A stretch of 64,000 nt of DNA from Macrothele yani (lineage: Eukaryota > Arthropoda > Arachnida > Araneae > Macrothelidae). The position numbers and the translations under genes were made by a program. The notes under the pieces are model-generated. The model was not told the DNA's origin. It made no database searches and saw only the letters and a program-made list of their open reading frames with translations. Below, piece by piece: positions 33,843-44,429 of this stretch (the first letter of the stretch is position 1; the number at the start of each line of letters is the position of its first letter). The stretch is taken from positions 139,893,240-139,957,239 of the forward strand of contig CM077013.1 of the NCBI GenBank assembly GCA_039090855.1, given 5' to 3'.

Positions 33843-34000
33843 GTGTGGTTAGTATCCGGAGTCCGACGGCTTAACGCGCCCGTCTGGTGCACGGCGGATA
33901 TTTACTGGTTCGATCGTTCGAACTTTCCCCGGATCGAACCTGAGGTTCCACCGTGGCAGTCACGAACACTGACCACTATGCCATCCGCGGCCAAAATGGC
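33843..34000 (-). repeat. tRNA-like repeat fragment
   Basis: On the minus strand, GATGGCATAGTGGTCAGTGT (box A) and CTCAGGTTCGATCCGGGG (box B) are 50-60 bp apart, as in tRNA-derived SINE heads. The following inverted GATCGTTCGAAC is self-complementary. It differs from family A. Not a functional tRNA by its stem regions. Confidence 0.55.
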
Positions 34001-34734
34001 GATTAGCCAAGGCGGTGGATTTTTGTGGGTTAAGTTTTGCTGGCTGAAATCCATCCGTCTGCTGTTTATTGAAGTTTCCAGGGAATATGAAATGTCGAGC
34101 AAACTGTAACCAATTACAATCGCAGTTGACGTACAAACACATGGCCAGGAAACCGGATTCGGAACCACTCTAACACAGGGGCAGCAATGACCCCCTCCGG
34201 TTTTATTAATGCGCGTTACTTAACATTAGAAAATGACACACCAAGAAGTATTTTCAGAGCTCCATGCAAATTAAGTGGCATGTGTCGACATCTGGTTATG
34301 TAAATGAATTGAATTGCGAGGCAATGACGCAATAGATATGAGAGATAAAAAAAACGGCTGGGCGTAGCTACATTAGTTCGTCCATATCTAGGGGTGTGGA
34401 TCGCTGCATAGAAGTGATCTCGGTAGCGAAAGGAATGAGAATGCATGGGCAACGTCATCGGGAATCCTACCATTATACCTACACCTTTACCAGAGTCCTC
34501 AACATTGGGCGCTTATGTCCGCTTGATTCCTGCGTCGCATTGCGGCGGAAACGCATCGGGACGCAACAACTATGAGCCGAATACGATGACAGTGGTTGGA
34601 TTAAGGTAACGTGCGTCATTGTAGTAGGACTGGTGCACGATCGCCGCTTTTGGGATGTACAGACAGCAATGGACATCACTGTGTCGACTGTGAATCGCAT
34701 ATTGGCTGAAGGACGTTTAGCCAATATGCGATTC
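34001..34734 (+). other. unrecognised region with HTH-like text and a 16-bp hairpin
   Basis: Plus-strand frame near 34633 reads TAMDITVSTVNRILAEG, reminiscent of a helix-turn-helix in Tc1-like transposases, but upstream text (RRKRIGTQQL) is not recognised and stops are frequent. At 34692-34734, GAATCGCATATTGGCT and its perfect complement are separated by 11 nt; part of the HTH-like text is in the stem, so the minus strand reads a similar VNRILA-like peptide. Probably a decayed transposon. Confidence 0.4.
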
Positions 34735-35000
34735 ATAGCTATTACGGTGGCTGCCACTCACTGTGGTACATCGTCAGCTATTGCTCTCTCGCCAGCTATT
34801 ACAATGGCTGCCACTCACTGTGGTACATCGCCAGCTCTTACGATGGCTGCCACCCACTGTGGTACATCGCCAGCTATTACAATGGCTGCCACTCACTGTG
34901 GTACATCGCCAATTATTGCTCTCTCGCCAGCTATTACGATGGCTGCCACTCACTGTGGTACATCGCCAGCTATTGCTCTCTCACCAGCTATTCCCAGCAA
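34735..35000 (+). repeat. 39-bp minisatellite with 18-bp spacer variants
   Basis: Five copies of a ~39-bp unit (ATGGCTGCCACTCACTGTGG, TACATCGCCAGCTATTAC), some with an 18-bp insert ATTGCTCTCTCGCCAGCT. Two frames stay open (for example AITMAATHCGTSP repeated), because the unit length is a multiple of three. No start context or domain supports a protein. Confidence 0.85.
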
Positions 35001-35281
35001 AAGCAGTCTTGCTGGCCCATCACTATGTTGCTGCTGCCGAACCGTCAATAAAATGCCCGGACGGCCAACAGAAGGGCCAGCAGTTCAAGCAAACAGTTGG
35101 CCAACAGTCGACACCCATCAATTGTCATATGCCAGAACAGGGCCATCAGTTGTCCATCACAGGCAGTAGCTGTAACAAGTGGCTCTTCAGAGGCCCTGCA
35201 AGCACGTGCCAGAAATGATGGCTAGCCTAATGTGGTCCGTTAGTGTGCCGGTTGTGGCAGCCGGCAACCACGTGACGGAAT

Positions 35282-35321
35282 TTGGCGGACAAGATTCGGC
35301 TTGCCGAATCTTGTCCGCCAA
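35282..35321. repeat. perfect 40-bp palindrome
   Basis: TTGGCGGACAAGATTCGGC, then TT, then its exact complement: a 19-bp stem with a 2-nt loop. No T-run follows and the context is transposon DNA, so it is not called a terminator. May be the fused ends of an element. Confidence 0.9.
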
Positions 35322-35444
35322 TTTCCAGTAGTAGCCATAAAAAATAAAAAATTAAGGATAACCGCAGTTCCCCAAAGCTACAACTTTTTCTTTTCTACCC
35401 TTACGAAACTTGTGAATTTTAGCACTATGTGCAAGGCTCAGACC

Positions 35445-35628
35445 CTCCTCCATCAAATCTTCGTGAACTGTGGGATCTTGTTCAGGGGTCGTGGATCCGT
35501 ATGGCTTCCCAACGCTTCCGGTGTCTTGTCGAGTCCATGCCGAGACGAATCGCCGCCGTCATCAGGACGAAAGGTGGTGCTTCACGTTACTAGACAGGTG
35601 TCTCTAATTCAATTGCTCTTTAGTGTAT
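35445..35628 (+). pseudogene. Tc1-like 3' end fragment
   Basis: Same family as 30324-31542, opposite orientation. Residual text HQIFVNCGILFRGRG appears in a shadow frame; the DNA matches to the right end CAATTGCTCTTTAGTG, followed by TA. Truncated on the left at about 35445, where it abuts unrelated sequence. Confidence 0.85.
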
Positions 35629-36109
35629 ATATTATAATGTAACGTTCAGTTTTCATGGGTTCATTTGTCATCTATTGAATATCGATTGACCATTGACCAC
35701 CTTATCACAGATTTTTTTTCCAGAATTTTTCAACCAATCAATTTTTCAAATTACAGTATAATCAGATGGTGTATCTCGCAGATGCATATTATACAGAGAC
35801 ATTCCGTGGTGTTTAAATACTTTAAAACAAACGTGTGAAACAGAAATTTGGCGTTCATTAAGTTGTCACAGCTACAAGGACAACATTAGGCTAGCCATCA
35901 TTTATGGCACGCGCTTGCAGGGCCGCTGAAGGGCCACATGTAGCAGCTACTGCCTGTGATGGATAATCGATGGCCCTGTTGTGGCATATGACAACTGATG
36001 GGGGTGGCAACTGTTGGCCAGCTGCTGGCCCTTCTATTGGCCACCCGGACATTTTATTGACGGTTCGGCATCGGCAACATAGTGCTGGCCCAGCAAGACT
36101 ATTTTTGCT

Positions 36110-36382
36110 GGAAAGGGACTCGAACCATTTCTCTCTCGTTTCTTAGGTTTGTCACCACTGTTATAGCCCATAAGACAGGTAATCAGTCAGAAACTATTAG
36201 CGTCAATCTTTCCTCCCCAATGACTACTTTGATTAACGTAGGTCAGGGGAAATTAACGCCCAGCTTCAGTCATTCCAGCCGCCTTCAGCCCAATTCCTCG
36301 ACAGCGAATATATTCTTTCGAACTTATTTCAGCCAATTTTTCAAACCCCGAGTTAACCCATTCCAGCCCTTTAAAGGGTTAA
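36110..36382 (-). repeat. piggyBac-like terminal repeat, copy 1
   Basis: The minus strand begins TTAACCCTTTAAAGGGCTGG and continues with TTAACTCGGGGTTTG and GAATATATTCGCTGTC, matching 49823-50100 along about 270 bp. TTAA-CCCT is the piggyBac-type border. No transposase and no second end found. Confidence 0.5.
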
Positions 36383-36462
36383 ATGCTAATGGAAGTCGTT
36401 AAACCTCGACTTAAAGTAAAAAAAATACGTTTGCAGAATTTCTCTTTTTAAAAATTTCCGTT

Positions 36463-38375
36463 TTTAGCACGTATTTTGTAAAAAAAGATCGTGCTAATGT
36501 TATCGGTTTGTCCGTCTGTATCCACGATATCTCTGCAACTATTAGTCCGATTTGAAAAATTCTTTTTGCATTGGGAAGCTTGAAATATGCGAACGATGAT
36601 CCTTCATTTCGTTTTTTTTTTTTTAACGATGTACAATTTCGCCGCTAAAGGGCGTAAATGCAGATGATGTAGATTTCAAAAATACATTTTATTCCACATA
36701 TTTGCTTCTAAACATCCGATTGAAAAAAGTCTTATCTTTCGATTCCATTTATGTCGAAGAGTATTTTAGATATAGTTACTTTTTCAAATTACGCATAGAT
36801 TTTCCGCTAGGGGCGTAAAATTAAATTACATTTTTCACGATTACTCTTCTTCTAAAACTCCGATTTGAAAAACATTTTCTTCAGCGGACACATCTCCTCA
36901 TGGAAAATCTTTTGCATATAATTTCAAATTTTTGGTAAAGAATACTTTGGCCACCAGGGGGCGTAAGTCTTAATTTTTGCTTCTGATGTATTTGCCATAA
37001 AATATGAGCTTCTAAAATATCGATTGAAAAAATTATTTCGTGGACAGATGCCACTGACATCGATTAACCTTTTCGGAATATTTTCTTAAAATATTTCACA
37101 GTTTCTCCGCCAGGGGGCGTAGACGTATATCTTATTTTTGTCAATATCTCTACTTCTAGGTGTCCTATTTGAAAAATTCCTTCTTTGTTGGATAATGTTT
37201 TCAGTATGACATGTTTTTCATATCATTTCAAAATTTTCAAGTAATTCACAGACTTTCTGCTAGGGAGCGTAGCGGTAAATTCCGTTTCCCCTATATCTCT
37301 GCTTCTAAATCTCCGATTTGAAAAATTATTTCTGCACCGGATACAGCTCCTGATGGGAAATCGTTTGCACATAATTTCTAATTTTTGTAAAAAAAAATGG
37401 TTCGGCCACTAGAAGCGTAAACCTTAATTTCCGCTTCTGATGTATTTGCAGCAAAATATGAGCTTCTAAATTCTCGATTGAAAAATACGTCGTTTGTAGA
37501 CCGACACTTCTCATGTCGACAAACCTTTTAGAAACGTTTTCTTCTTAAAATAGTGCATGGTTTCTACGCCAGTTAGCGTAGATGCATATCATAGTTTTGT
37601 CAATATCTCTACTTCTAAGAGTCCGATTTGAAAAATTCCTTCTTTGTTGGATAGTGTTTCCGATGCGAAATGTTTTTCCTAGAAATTAAAAATTTTCAAG
37701 TAATTCATAGACTTTCCGCTAGGGGGCACAAAGGTAAATTGCGTTTTCTGCGTTATTTCTGCTCCTAAAACTCTGATCTGAAAAATTCTTCCTGTATGGC
37801 ATACAAGACCTGATGGAAAATATTTTTCACATGATTTCTAATATTTGGTAAAGAATGGTTTGGCCACCAGGGGTCATAAGTGTAAATTTCTGCTTCTGAT
37901 GTATTTGTAGCAAAATCTGGGTTCCTGAAAACTCGACTAAACTTTTTTTCTGAAACCGATACCGCTTATATGGATAAACCTTTTGAGAATACTTTCTTCC
38001 TAAACGAATGCATGGTTTTCCCACCAGGGGACGTAAAGTCACGTCTTATTTTTGTCGATATCTCTGTTTCTAAGAGTCCGATTTGAAAAATTATTTCAGT
38101 GTTTGTGAGCGTTTCCGGTGCGAAATGTTTCTCAAATAAATTCATGTTTTTCTTAACGCACAAGCCTGCAACCAGAGGGCGTAAGCTCACGATTCCGTTT
38201 ACAGCAGTATCTGAGGGATTAAAAACCAGATTGAAAAACTTCTTTCTTCCGTGAGATACTATTGTTTTGCATACCGGTTCCATTGACTTTGAATAGCTTT
38301 GATAAATTTAATTTGCGTCAGAACGGATTCAAAGCACGTGATTATTACACCCGAAAATTCGGTGTCATCTTTCTT
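36463..38375 (+). repeat. 1.9-kb dispersed repeat of ~165-bp subunits, copy 1
   Basis: Starts TTTTTAGCACGTATTTTGTA, continues with TTTGTCCGTCTGTATCCACG and ATATCTCTGCAACTATTAGT, then about ten degenerate subunits. Each has (T)CCGATTTGAAAAATT, a variable AT-rich part and a CCGCCAGGGGGCGTA-like box. Ends with ACACCCGAAAATTCGGTGTC, itself a palindrome (ACACCGAATTTTCGGGTGT on the other strand). Copy 2 (61011-62957) shares start, order and end. No long ORF. Confidence 0.85.
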
Positions 38376-38604
38376 GTTTAATTTTCGATTTGCACAGACA
38401 GATGAAGTGCAGCCTTTTATCAATCTCACATTTGCAAACTATGTTCATGATTCTGATATTCAATATTTACAAACTTTAAAATATGCAAGGAAAATTTGCA
38501 AAAAAGAACTTACACAGAAGACCCAAGATATATGACCACCTACCTAATAGGATGTTGGTCCTCCACGTACCGAAACAACAGCTCTTACCCGGCGAGGATG
38601 GACG

Positions 38605-40110
38605 CTACAAGATTTTTAAAAGTGTTTGTGGTATCTTGTACCAACAAATTACCAGAAAATCCTTTAACTCTTGTTTGTTACGAGGCTGAGCCGCCGCAGA
38701 GCTGATTCGCTTTTCCAACACAAACCACAGATGCTCGATTGGATTGATATCTGGCGTATTTGGAGCGCAAGGAAATACCCCTAAGCCTTTTTCATGTTCC
38801 ACGAAACATTCTCGTACAATCCGGCATTGTGACATGGCGCATTATTCTGCAGAAAGAGGGCAGTTCTAGACGAGAAATGCCGTTGCCATGAACTGGTCTG
38901 CAACGATGTTTAGGTATGTGATAGGTGTCACCGTTTCCTACACGTGAATGACTGTACCCAGAGATTCCCCAGCAGAACATTGCCCAAAGCATTACATTTA
39001 CTCCACCGGCTTGTTTTCATATCACGGTGCTTTCTGATGACAACACTTCTCCAGGTAAACGGCAATCACGGATAAACGAATACCCTGTCGTTCATATGGT
39101 GCAAGAGAAGACATGATTTATCGGACCGGACGACCTTCTTCTATTCATTCGTAGTCCAGTTTAAATGCTCGCGGCCCAATTGTAGGCACTTTCAACAGTG
39201 AACAGTGTTTATCATTCGCAACGGCCCGTGGCCACGCAGCCCCGTTTTCAGCAGAGTTCGATGTACTGTGTGCTGTGACATATTACTCCTGTCACCAGTA
39301 CCTAAATTACCGCAGAGTTACTTTTGGTTTGTGGGACAGTACCTAAATTGCCCCACAATATACTTTTTGGTTTTGGTAATTAGTTGTATGCAAGTCTGGA
39401 GAATTCGAGGCCACTGTGGTGCAGTGGTAGCATGTCCGGCGCGTAACTGGAAGACATGGGTTCGATTCCCGCTGGCGGCCGATGAGAATTTTTCCGTGAC
39501 TCACCTACAAACGTCGGAAAGAGCGATGACTTCTGTTTGATGTTCCTAGTTCACGTCAATTGTGGGTATGAATTATTCATTCGCCTTCTAGTTATTTGTT
39601 CAGTTGCTGCTTTCCATCTTTGGTGAATCCCCAGCATTGTGCTGGGCTCCATGAAGCAACCTGCCATGTGGTTTTGCAGTTAGTCGTATGCGAGTCTGGA
39701 GAATTCGAGGTCGCTCTGGCATCATGTCCGGCGCTTAATTGGAAGAACCTGGGTTCGATTCCCGGTGGCGGCCGATAATTTTTCCGTGACTCACTTATAA
39801 ATGTCGGAAAGAGCGATGACTTCTGTTTGATGTTCCTATTCCACGTCAATTATGTGTATGAAATATACTTTTTTGTTGGCTCGTACCATACGGAATAGCC
39901 TTCGCTCACGTCTAGCACTGATGAGTCGTGGTTGCCCCACACCTTACCGACAGTTTGGGGTTTCCCTCCTCGGACCACTTTTTGAAGGTACTAACAACGA
40001 TTGACCGTGATCACCTCTTAAGTCTTGCACTCTCGAAAAAGCTCTGAGCCAGCCATCGGGCCATTACAATTTGGCCTCTGTCAAACTCACTTATGTCCGC
40101 TACCTTTCCC
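38605..40110 (-). pseudogene. Tc1-like transposase, degenerate
   Basis: N-terminus near 40110: MGKVADISEFDRGQIVMARW, the HTH opening, then GVGQPRLISARRERRLFRMV after a frameshift near 39950. The SINE dimer interrupts it. Downstream are SNMSQHTVHRTLLKTGLRG (39290), MLWAMFCWGISGY (about 38990) and the last acidic motif PDINPIEHLWFVLEKRI (about 38740). The first DE motif region (about 39150) and the middle QDN motif are not clearly preserved. Inactive. Confidence 0.8.
39369..39861 (+). repeat. tRNA-derived SINE family B, tandem dimer
   Basis: Two similar units (about 39378-39575 and 39680-39861). Each has a leader AGTCTGGAGAATTCGAGG, box A-like GTGGTGCAGTGGTAGCATG (deleted in unit 2), box B GGTTCGATTCCCG at 39459 and 39753, and a body TTTTTCCGTGACTCAC, GTCGGAAAGAGCGATGACTT. 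AATATACTTTTT flanks the pair as one block (39357-39368 and about 39862-39874), so the dimer probably inserted in a single event. Confidence 0.82.
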
Positions 40111-40262
40111 ATCTGAAGAACAAGAATGGCTCAGATTAACAGTGCTCAGTATTAGGTGTAATTTATACCGTTTCATGACCTTCAGATGCCCCGTTGTTTA
40201 CTTGTAGTTTCTTCGATTTCCATCAAAACTCGGTTGTCATAATGTTTTGGCTGTTCGGTGTA

Positions 40263-41282
40263 TGATGTTGAAGTTTAAATAAAGCTCTGGGCTTAAATGT
40301 TTACTAGATTTGATGTCATGAGAGTGGATGATATTATCCCAGGAAAAACCTCCAGGCGCACTTATTTGTATAGAGAAAATAATTGTATTCAATAGCTTAG
40401 GATGACTTCTGTTAATCATGTAAAGGCCGTGCAAATTCGAAGAAGAGGTAAGAAATCCTGCTCACTCTACGTAAGCGTTTCGGGCTGCCATGGTCGTTTG
40501 AATGTACGGGCGTTATGATATTAAAAGTGTTAACAAGGAAACATTAAATTTACGTAAGGATACTGAAACTGAATGGGAAAATTAAATAGAGGTATACTTT
40601 ACAGGATACTACCAGTTGCAAAAAAATAAATGAAACAGGGCGTGGAATATTCTCACCTCGAAAGCCGACAATGGAGAGAATGTGAAAACACAAATTTACG
40701 AATGATAGGGATAGAACCCGCATCCTTCTGCTTCGGAGCGGAATGTTTTGCGAGTTAAGCTACACCGACGATATTTGTCGCTGCAACTTTGCAATCTTGA
40801 CATGTGCTTCACCCCTGCAGTACGTCACGTGTGATCTACGCTCTTGTCACCCGCTGGTCGACTGAACAATGATTTGAATCCAGGGAAGAACATGAATGTT
40901 TTCTCCGCACAGATCTGCTTTTCTGGGTTTGCTGGAACCAGTATCCCTAAGTTATGGATGATAGCTGCTTCTAACCTTGATGCTCACGGGAGGACAGAAC
41001 ACCCAAAGGAAAATGAACATTTGATTATCTTCCTATGCAACGCTTCCGTATACAATTATTTACCTGAGACGTGGAATGAAAGACTTTGGAACGATAAAAT
41101 AGTCATCCATCCTTCAAGAAATGACCTCCTCCTCTTTGTTTTTCTTTTTTATTCTTTCAATGCGTTCGATGTCCAACTGTTTTCATTTTTCATTTGGTCG
41201 ATCATGCTTTTGGCTCAAGGGCTACGTGCAAACGGAGAATATATGAAATTAAAAACAAAAAGCCACGATTCGCCTTGAGTAC
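40263..41282. other. spacer with a tRNA-like fragment; no recognised gene
   Basis: On the minus strand at 40690-40775, GTCGGTGTAGCTTAACTCGC (box A-like) and GATGCGGGTTCTATCCC (box B) resemble a tRNA-type head; pairing is too weak for a tRNA gene. A 144-codon frame at 40844-41278 has no recognisable domain, a low-complexity Phe/Leu stretch near its end and repeat-like surroundings; I do not call it a gene. Confidence 0.4.
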
Positions 41283-43207
41283 ATCAAGATTACAAATGAA
41301 AGAACTGAGGAGGGAAAATATAGCTGCTTCCACTTGGATTTGAATTCTCTTGGGGGCACAAAAATGAAAGAACTGAGGTGGGAAAATATCGCTGCTTTAG
41401 CTTGGATTTGAACTCTCTTGAGGATACAAGTAAAAGAACTGAGGGGGAAATATCGCTGCTTCCGCTTGGATTTGAACTCTTGAAGATACAAATAAAGGAA
41501 CTGAGGGGAGGGGAATATCGTTGCTTCCGCTTGGATTTGAACTCTCTTGAGGATACAAATAAAAGAACTGAGGGGGGATATTTCGCTGCCTCCGCTTGGA
41601 TTTGAACTCTCTTGAGGATACAAATGAAGGAACTGAGGGTGGGGGGGAATATCGTTGCTTCCGCTTGGATTTGAACTCTCTTGAGGATACAAATAAAAGA
41701 ACTAGGGGGGATATTTCGCTGCCTCCGCTTGGATTTGAACTCTCTTGAGGATACAAATGAAGGAACTGAGGGTGGGGGGGAATATCGTTGCTTCCGCTTG
41801 GATTTGAACTCTTTTGAGGATACAAATAAAAGAACTGAGGGGGATATTTCGCTGCCTCCGCTTGGATTTGAACTCTCTTGAGGATACAAATGAAGGAACT
41901 GAGGGTGGGGGGAATATCGTTGCTTCCGCTTGGATTTGAACTCTCTTGAGGATACAAATAAAAGAACTGAGGGGGGGATATTTCGCTGCCTCCGCTTGGA
42001 TTTGAACTCTCTTGAGGATACAAATGAAGGAACTGAGGGTGGGGGGAATATCGTTGCTTCCGCTTGGATTTGAACTCTCTTGAGGATACAAATAAAAGAA
42101 CTGAGGGGGGATATTTCGCTGCCTCCGCTTGGATTTGAACTCTCTTGAGGATACAAATGAAGGAACTGAGGGTGGGGGAATATCGTTGCTTCCGCTTGGA
42201 TTTGAACTCTCTTGAGGATACAAATAAAAGAACTGAGGGGGGATATTTCGCTGCCTCCGCTTGGATTTGAACTCTCTTGAGGATACAAATGAAGGAACTG
42301 AGGGTGGGGGAATATCGTTGCTTCCGCTTGGATTTGAACTCTCTTGAGGATACAAATAAAAGAACTGAGGGGGGAAATATCGCTGCTTCCGCTTGGATTT
42401 GAACTCTTGAAGATACAAATAAAGGAATTGAGGGGAGGGGGAATATCGTTGCTTCCGCTTGGATTTGAACTCTCTTGAGGATACAAATAAAAGAACTGAG
42501 GGGGGATATTTCGCTGCCTCCGCTTGGATTTGAACTCTCTTGAGGATACAAATGAAGGAACTGAGGGTGGGGGGAATATCGTTGCTTCCGCTTGGATTTG
42601 AACTCTCTTGAGGATACAAATAAAAGAATTGAGGGGGGAAATATCGCTGCTTCCGCTTGGATTTGAACTCTTGAAGATACAAATAAAGGAACTGAGGGGA
42701 GGGGAATATCGTTGCTTCCGCTTGGATTTGAACTCTCTTGAGGATACAAATAAAAGAACTGAGGGGGGATATTTCGCTGCCTCCGCTTGGATTTGAACTC
42801 TCTTGAGGATACAAATGAAGGAACTGAGGGTGGGGGGAATATCGTTGCTTCCGCTTGGATTTGAACTCTCTTGAGGATACAAATAAAAGAACTGAGGGGG
42901 AAATATCGCTGCTTCCGCTTGGATTTGAACTCTTGAAGATACAAATAAAGGAACTGAGGGGAGGGGAATATCGTTGCTTCCGCTTGGATTTGAACTCTCT
43001 TGAGGATACAAATAAAAGAACTGAGGGGGGATATTTCGCTGCCTCCGCTTGGATTTGAACTCTCTTGAGGATACAAATAAAAGAACTGAGGGGGATATTT
43101 CGCTGCCTCCGCTTGAATTTGAACTCTCTTGAGGATGCAAATGAAAGGACTGAAGGGGTAGGGGGAATTCGTTGCTTCCGCTTGGTTTTGAACTCTCTTG
43201 AGGATAC
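41283..43207. repeat. ~65-bp minisatellite, about 29 units, two alternating variants
   Basis: Unit: (A)AAAGAACTGAGGGGGGATAT, TTCGCTGCCTCCGCTTGGAT, TTGAACTCTCTTGAGGATAC. Variants alternate between 'GGGGGG...TTTCGCTGCC' and 'GGGTGGGGG...ATCGTTGCTT', forming dimeric higher-order units of about 130 bp, with a third, shorter type (CTCTTGAAGATAC). Edge units are more diverged. Two minus-strand frames of 616 and 559 codons arise because units lack stops; they are not proteins. Each unit contains GAGTTCAAATCC on the minus strand, a match to the tRNA box B. Confidence 0.95.
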
Positions 43208-44429
43208 TTACCTAATACGGCTAACAGAGGGAAGAAATGTTAATGAATTTATCTTGTAGTTACATCAATATAATTTGGGCTAGGAGTTAGGACCAAAGAA
43301 AAAATTTCTGGTGAGCGTGTACTCGAAACTAACGAAAATCTTAACGGATCTCGCCGAATTCCTGGTTTTAATGAACGCGCTTTTTGACAAAAGGGGTGGA
43401 ATTTAATAAAGTATGTAATGGTATTTCAAAGCAAGTAATTAGTAAGTTTTGGAAAAAGATTTCTCAGAAAAAAACTTAGGATTTGTTTAGACAAATTGAA
43501 AACTTCCTAAACAGAATGAAAATTTCCTAGACTCTGTGATGATTTCCTAGAGAAACTGAAATTAAATCAATGAAGGAAGAAATATTCGTGACTAAAGACA
43601 TTCCTCACAAATTGAAAATTTCCGGGACAAAATGGAGACTTGTTAGACCACCTGAACTCTTCGTTGTCAAACTGAAAGTGCCGTATTCTGAGTCACACAT
43701 TCCGTTATGCGACATAAAACAACATTTTGTAGTTCGATTTATAGTAGCGGACATCATGTGCATTTGCGCACATAGTTGATTTTTGTTTTCAGAGAACTCT
43801 GGGAAAGGCACGCAAATTCTTTATGATAATTACCATAGTCAAATGGAAAATAAGTATTTCAATACGACCATTAGTAAAGTAGCTATCGTACCTACTAAGA
43901 CAGCATGTTTCCAATGCAAGAACAGAATTTTTCTCTCTCACCAAATGATACAAAGCAAACTTTCATATGCTAACTATATGCAAACTTTATATAACGAAAA
44001 CTTTATAAACTTTTATTCATATGCAAACTTTATATATGCAAACTTTCTTTCCTGTGGTATCTGTTTTTAAAATTATCCAGGCCTATCGAATCTAACAAAA
44101 CAGAGTTTCGCTTCTCATAACTTTCTTACTTAACGTTCCAGGAAAATTACTTTCTTTCCTGTAGGTGGCTACATTTTTAGTAATTACACACCCAAAACCG
44201 TTTTGCACTACCCACATATCGGGAAAGGGAGGTGGTATATATACCATATACATGTGAAGTGCACAATACGCAAAAGACACAGAACAGTGATTTCAGTGGG
44301 TATTTTTTTAAACAAAGCGAAAACATTTTACGAAGAGAGCCAAAAAAGTCAACAACATGCTGTTGATGAGATAACATGCATTGAAAAATACGAACAATAC
44401 ACTATCCGTATAATGTGAGAGACCTTCGA
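43208..44429. other. AT-rich spacer
   Basis: Degenerate short repeats: AATTGAAAA-TTCCT repeated with ~30-bp spacing at 43493-43625, and ATGCAAACTTTATA repeats at 43975-44045. No recognised gene; the 60-95 codon frames have no motif. Confidence 0.4.

Larger units (their letters stand above)
34985..36115. repeat. ~230-bp inverted repeat around a 650-bp spacer
   Basis: The left arm (about 34990-35232: GCAAAAGCAGTCTTGCTGGC, GTCAATAAAATGCCCGGACG, GCAAGCACGTGCCAGAAATG) is the complement of the right arm (about 35886-36112). Arms are roughly 85% similar by eye. The spacer contains the 40-bp palindrome at 35282 and a Tc1 end. It could be a foldback or MITE-type transposon with long arms. No target duplication was recognised. 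Confidence 0.75.
38513..40260 (-). mobile_element. Tc1-like element with dimeric SINE insertion
   Basis: Bounded by TA (38511-38512 and 40261-40262). Right end (element strand) CACCGAACAGCCAAAACATT, left end CACAGAAGACCCAAGATATA with ATGACCACC following in both. Without the 39369-39861 insert the element is about 1.25 kb, a normal Tc1 size. Confidence 0.85.

Noticed and set aside
34763..35218. 151-codon ORF over the 39-bp minisatellite
   Set aside because: Second reading frame of the same repeat, with no domain or start context.
35282..35321. Rho-independent-type terminator
   Set aside because: Perfect stem but no T-run, and the sequence is eukaryotic transposon DNA.
40844..41278. Possible 144-codon host gene
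   Set aside because: No recognisable domain, no splice or promoter evidence, low-complexity hydrophobic part, and a repeat-rich context.
41290..43140. Open frames of 616 and 559 codons on the minus strand
   Set aside because: They lie wholly within the ~65-bp minisatellite, overlap each other in different frames and encode the same repeat text. Unit lengths vary, so no conserved frame exists.
41283..43207. CRISPR-like array
   Set aside because: The whole unit is repeated with no unique spacers, and the surroundings are eukaryotic transposons.
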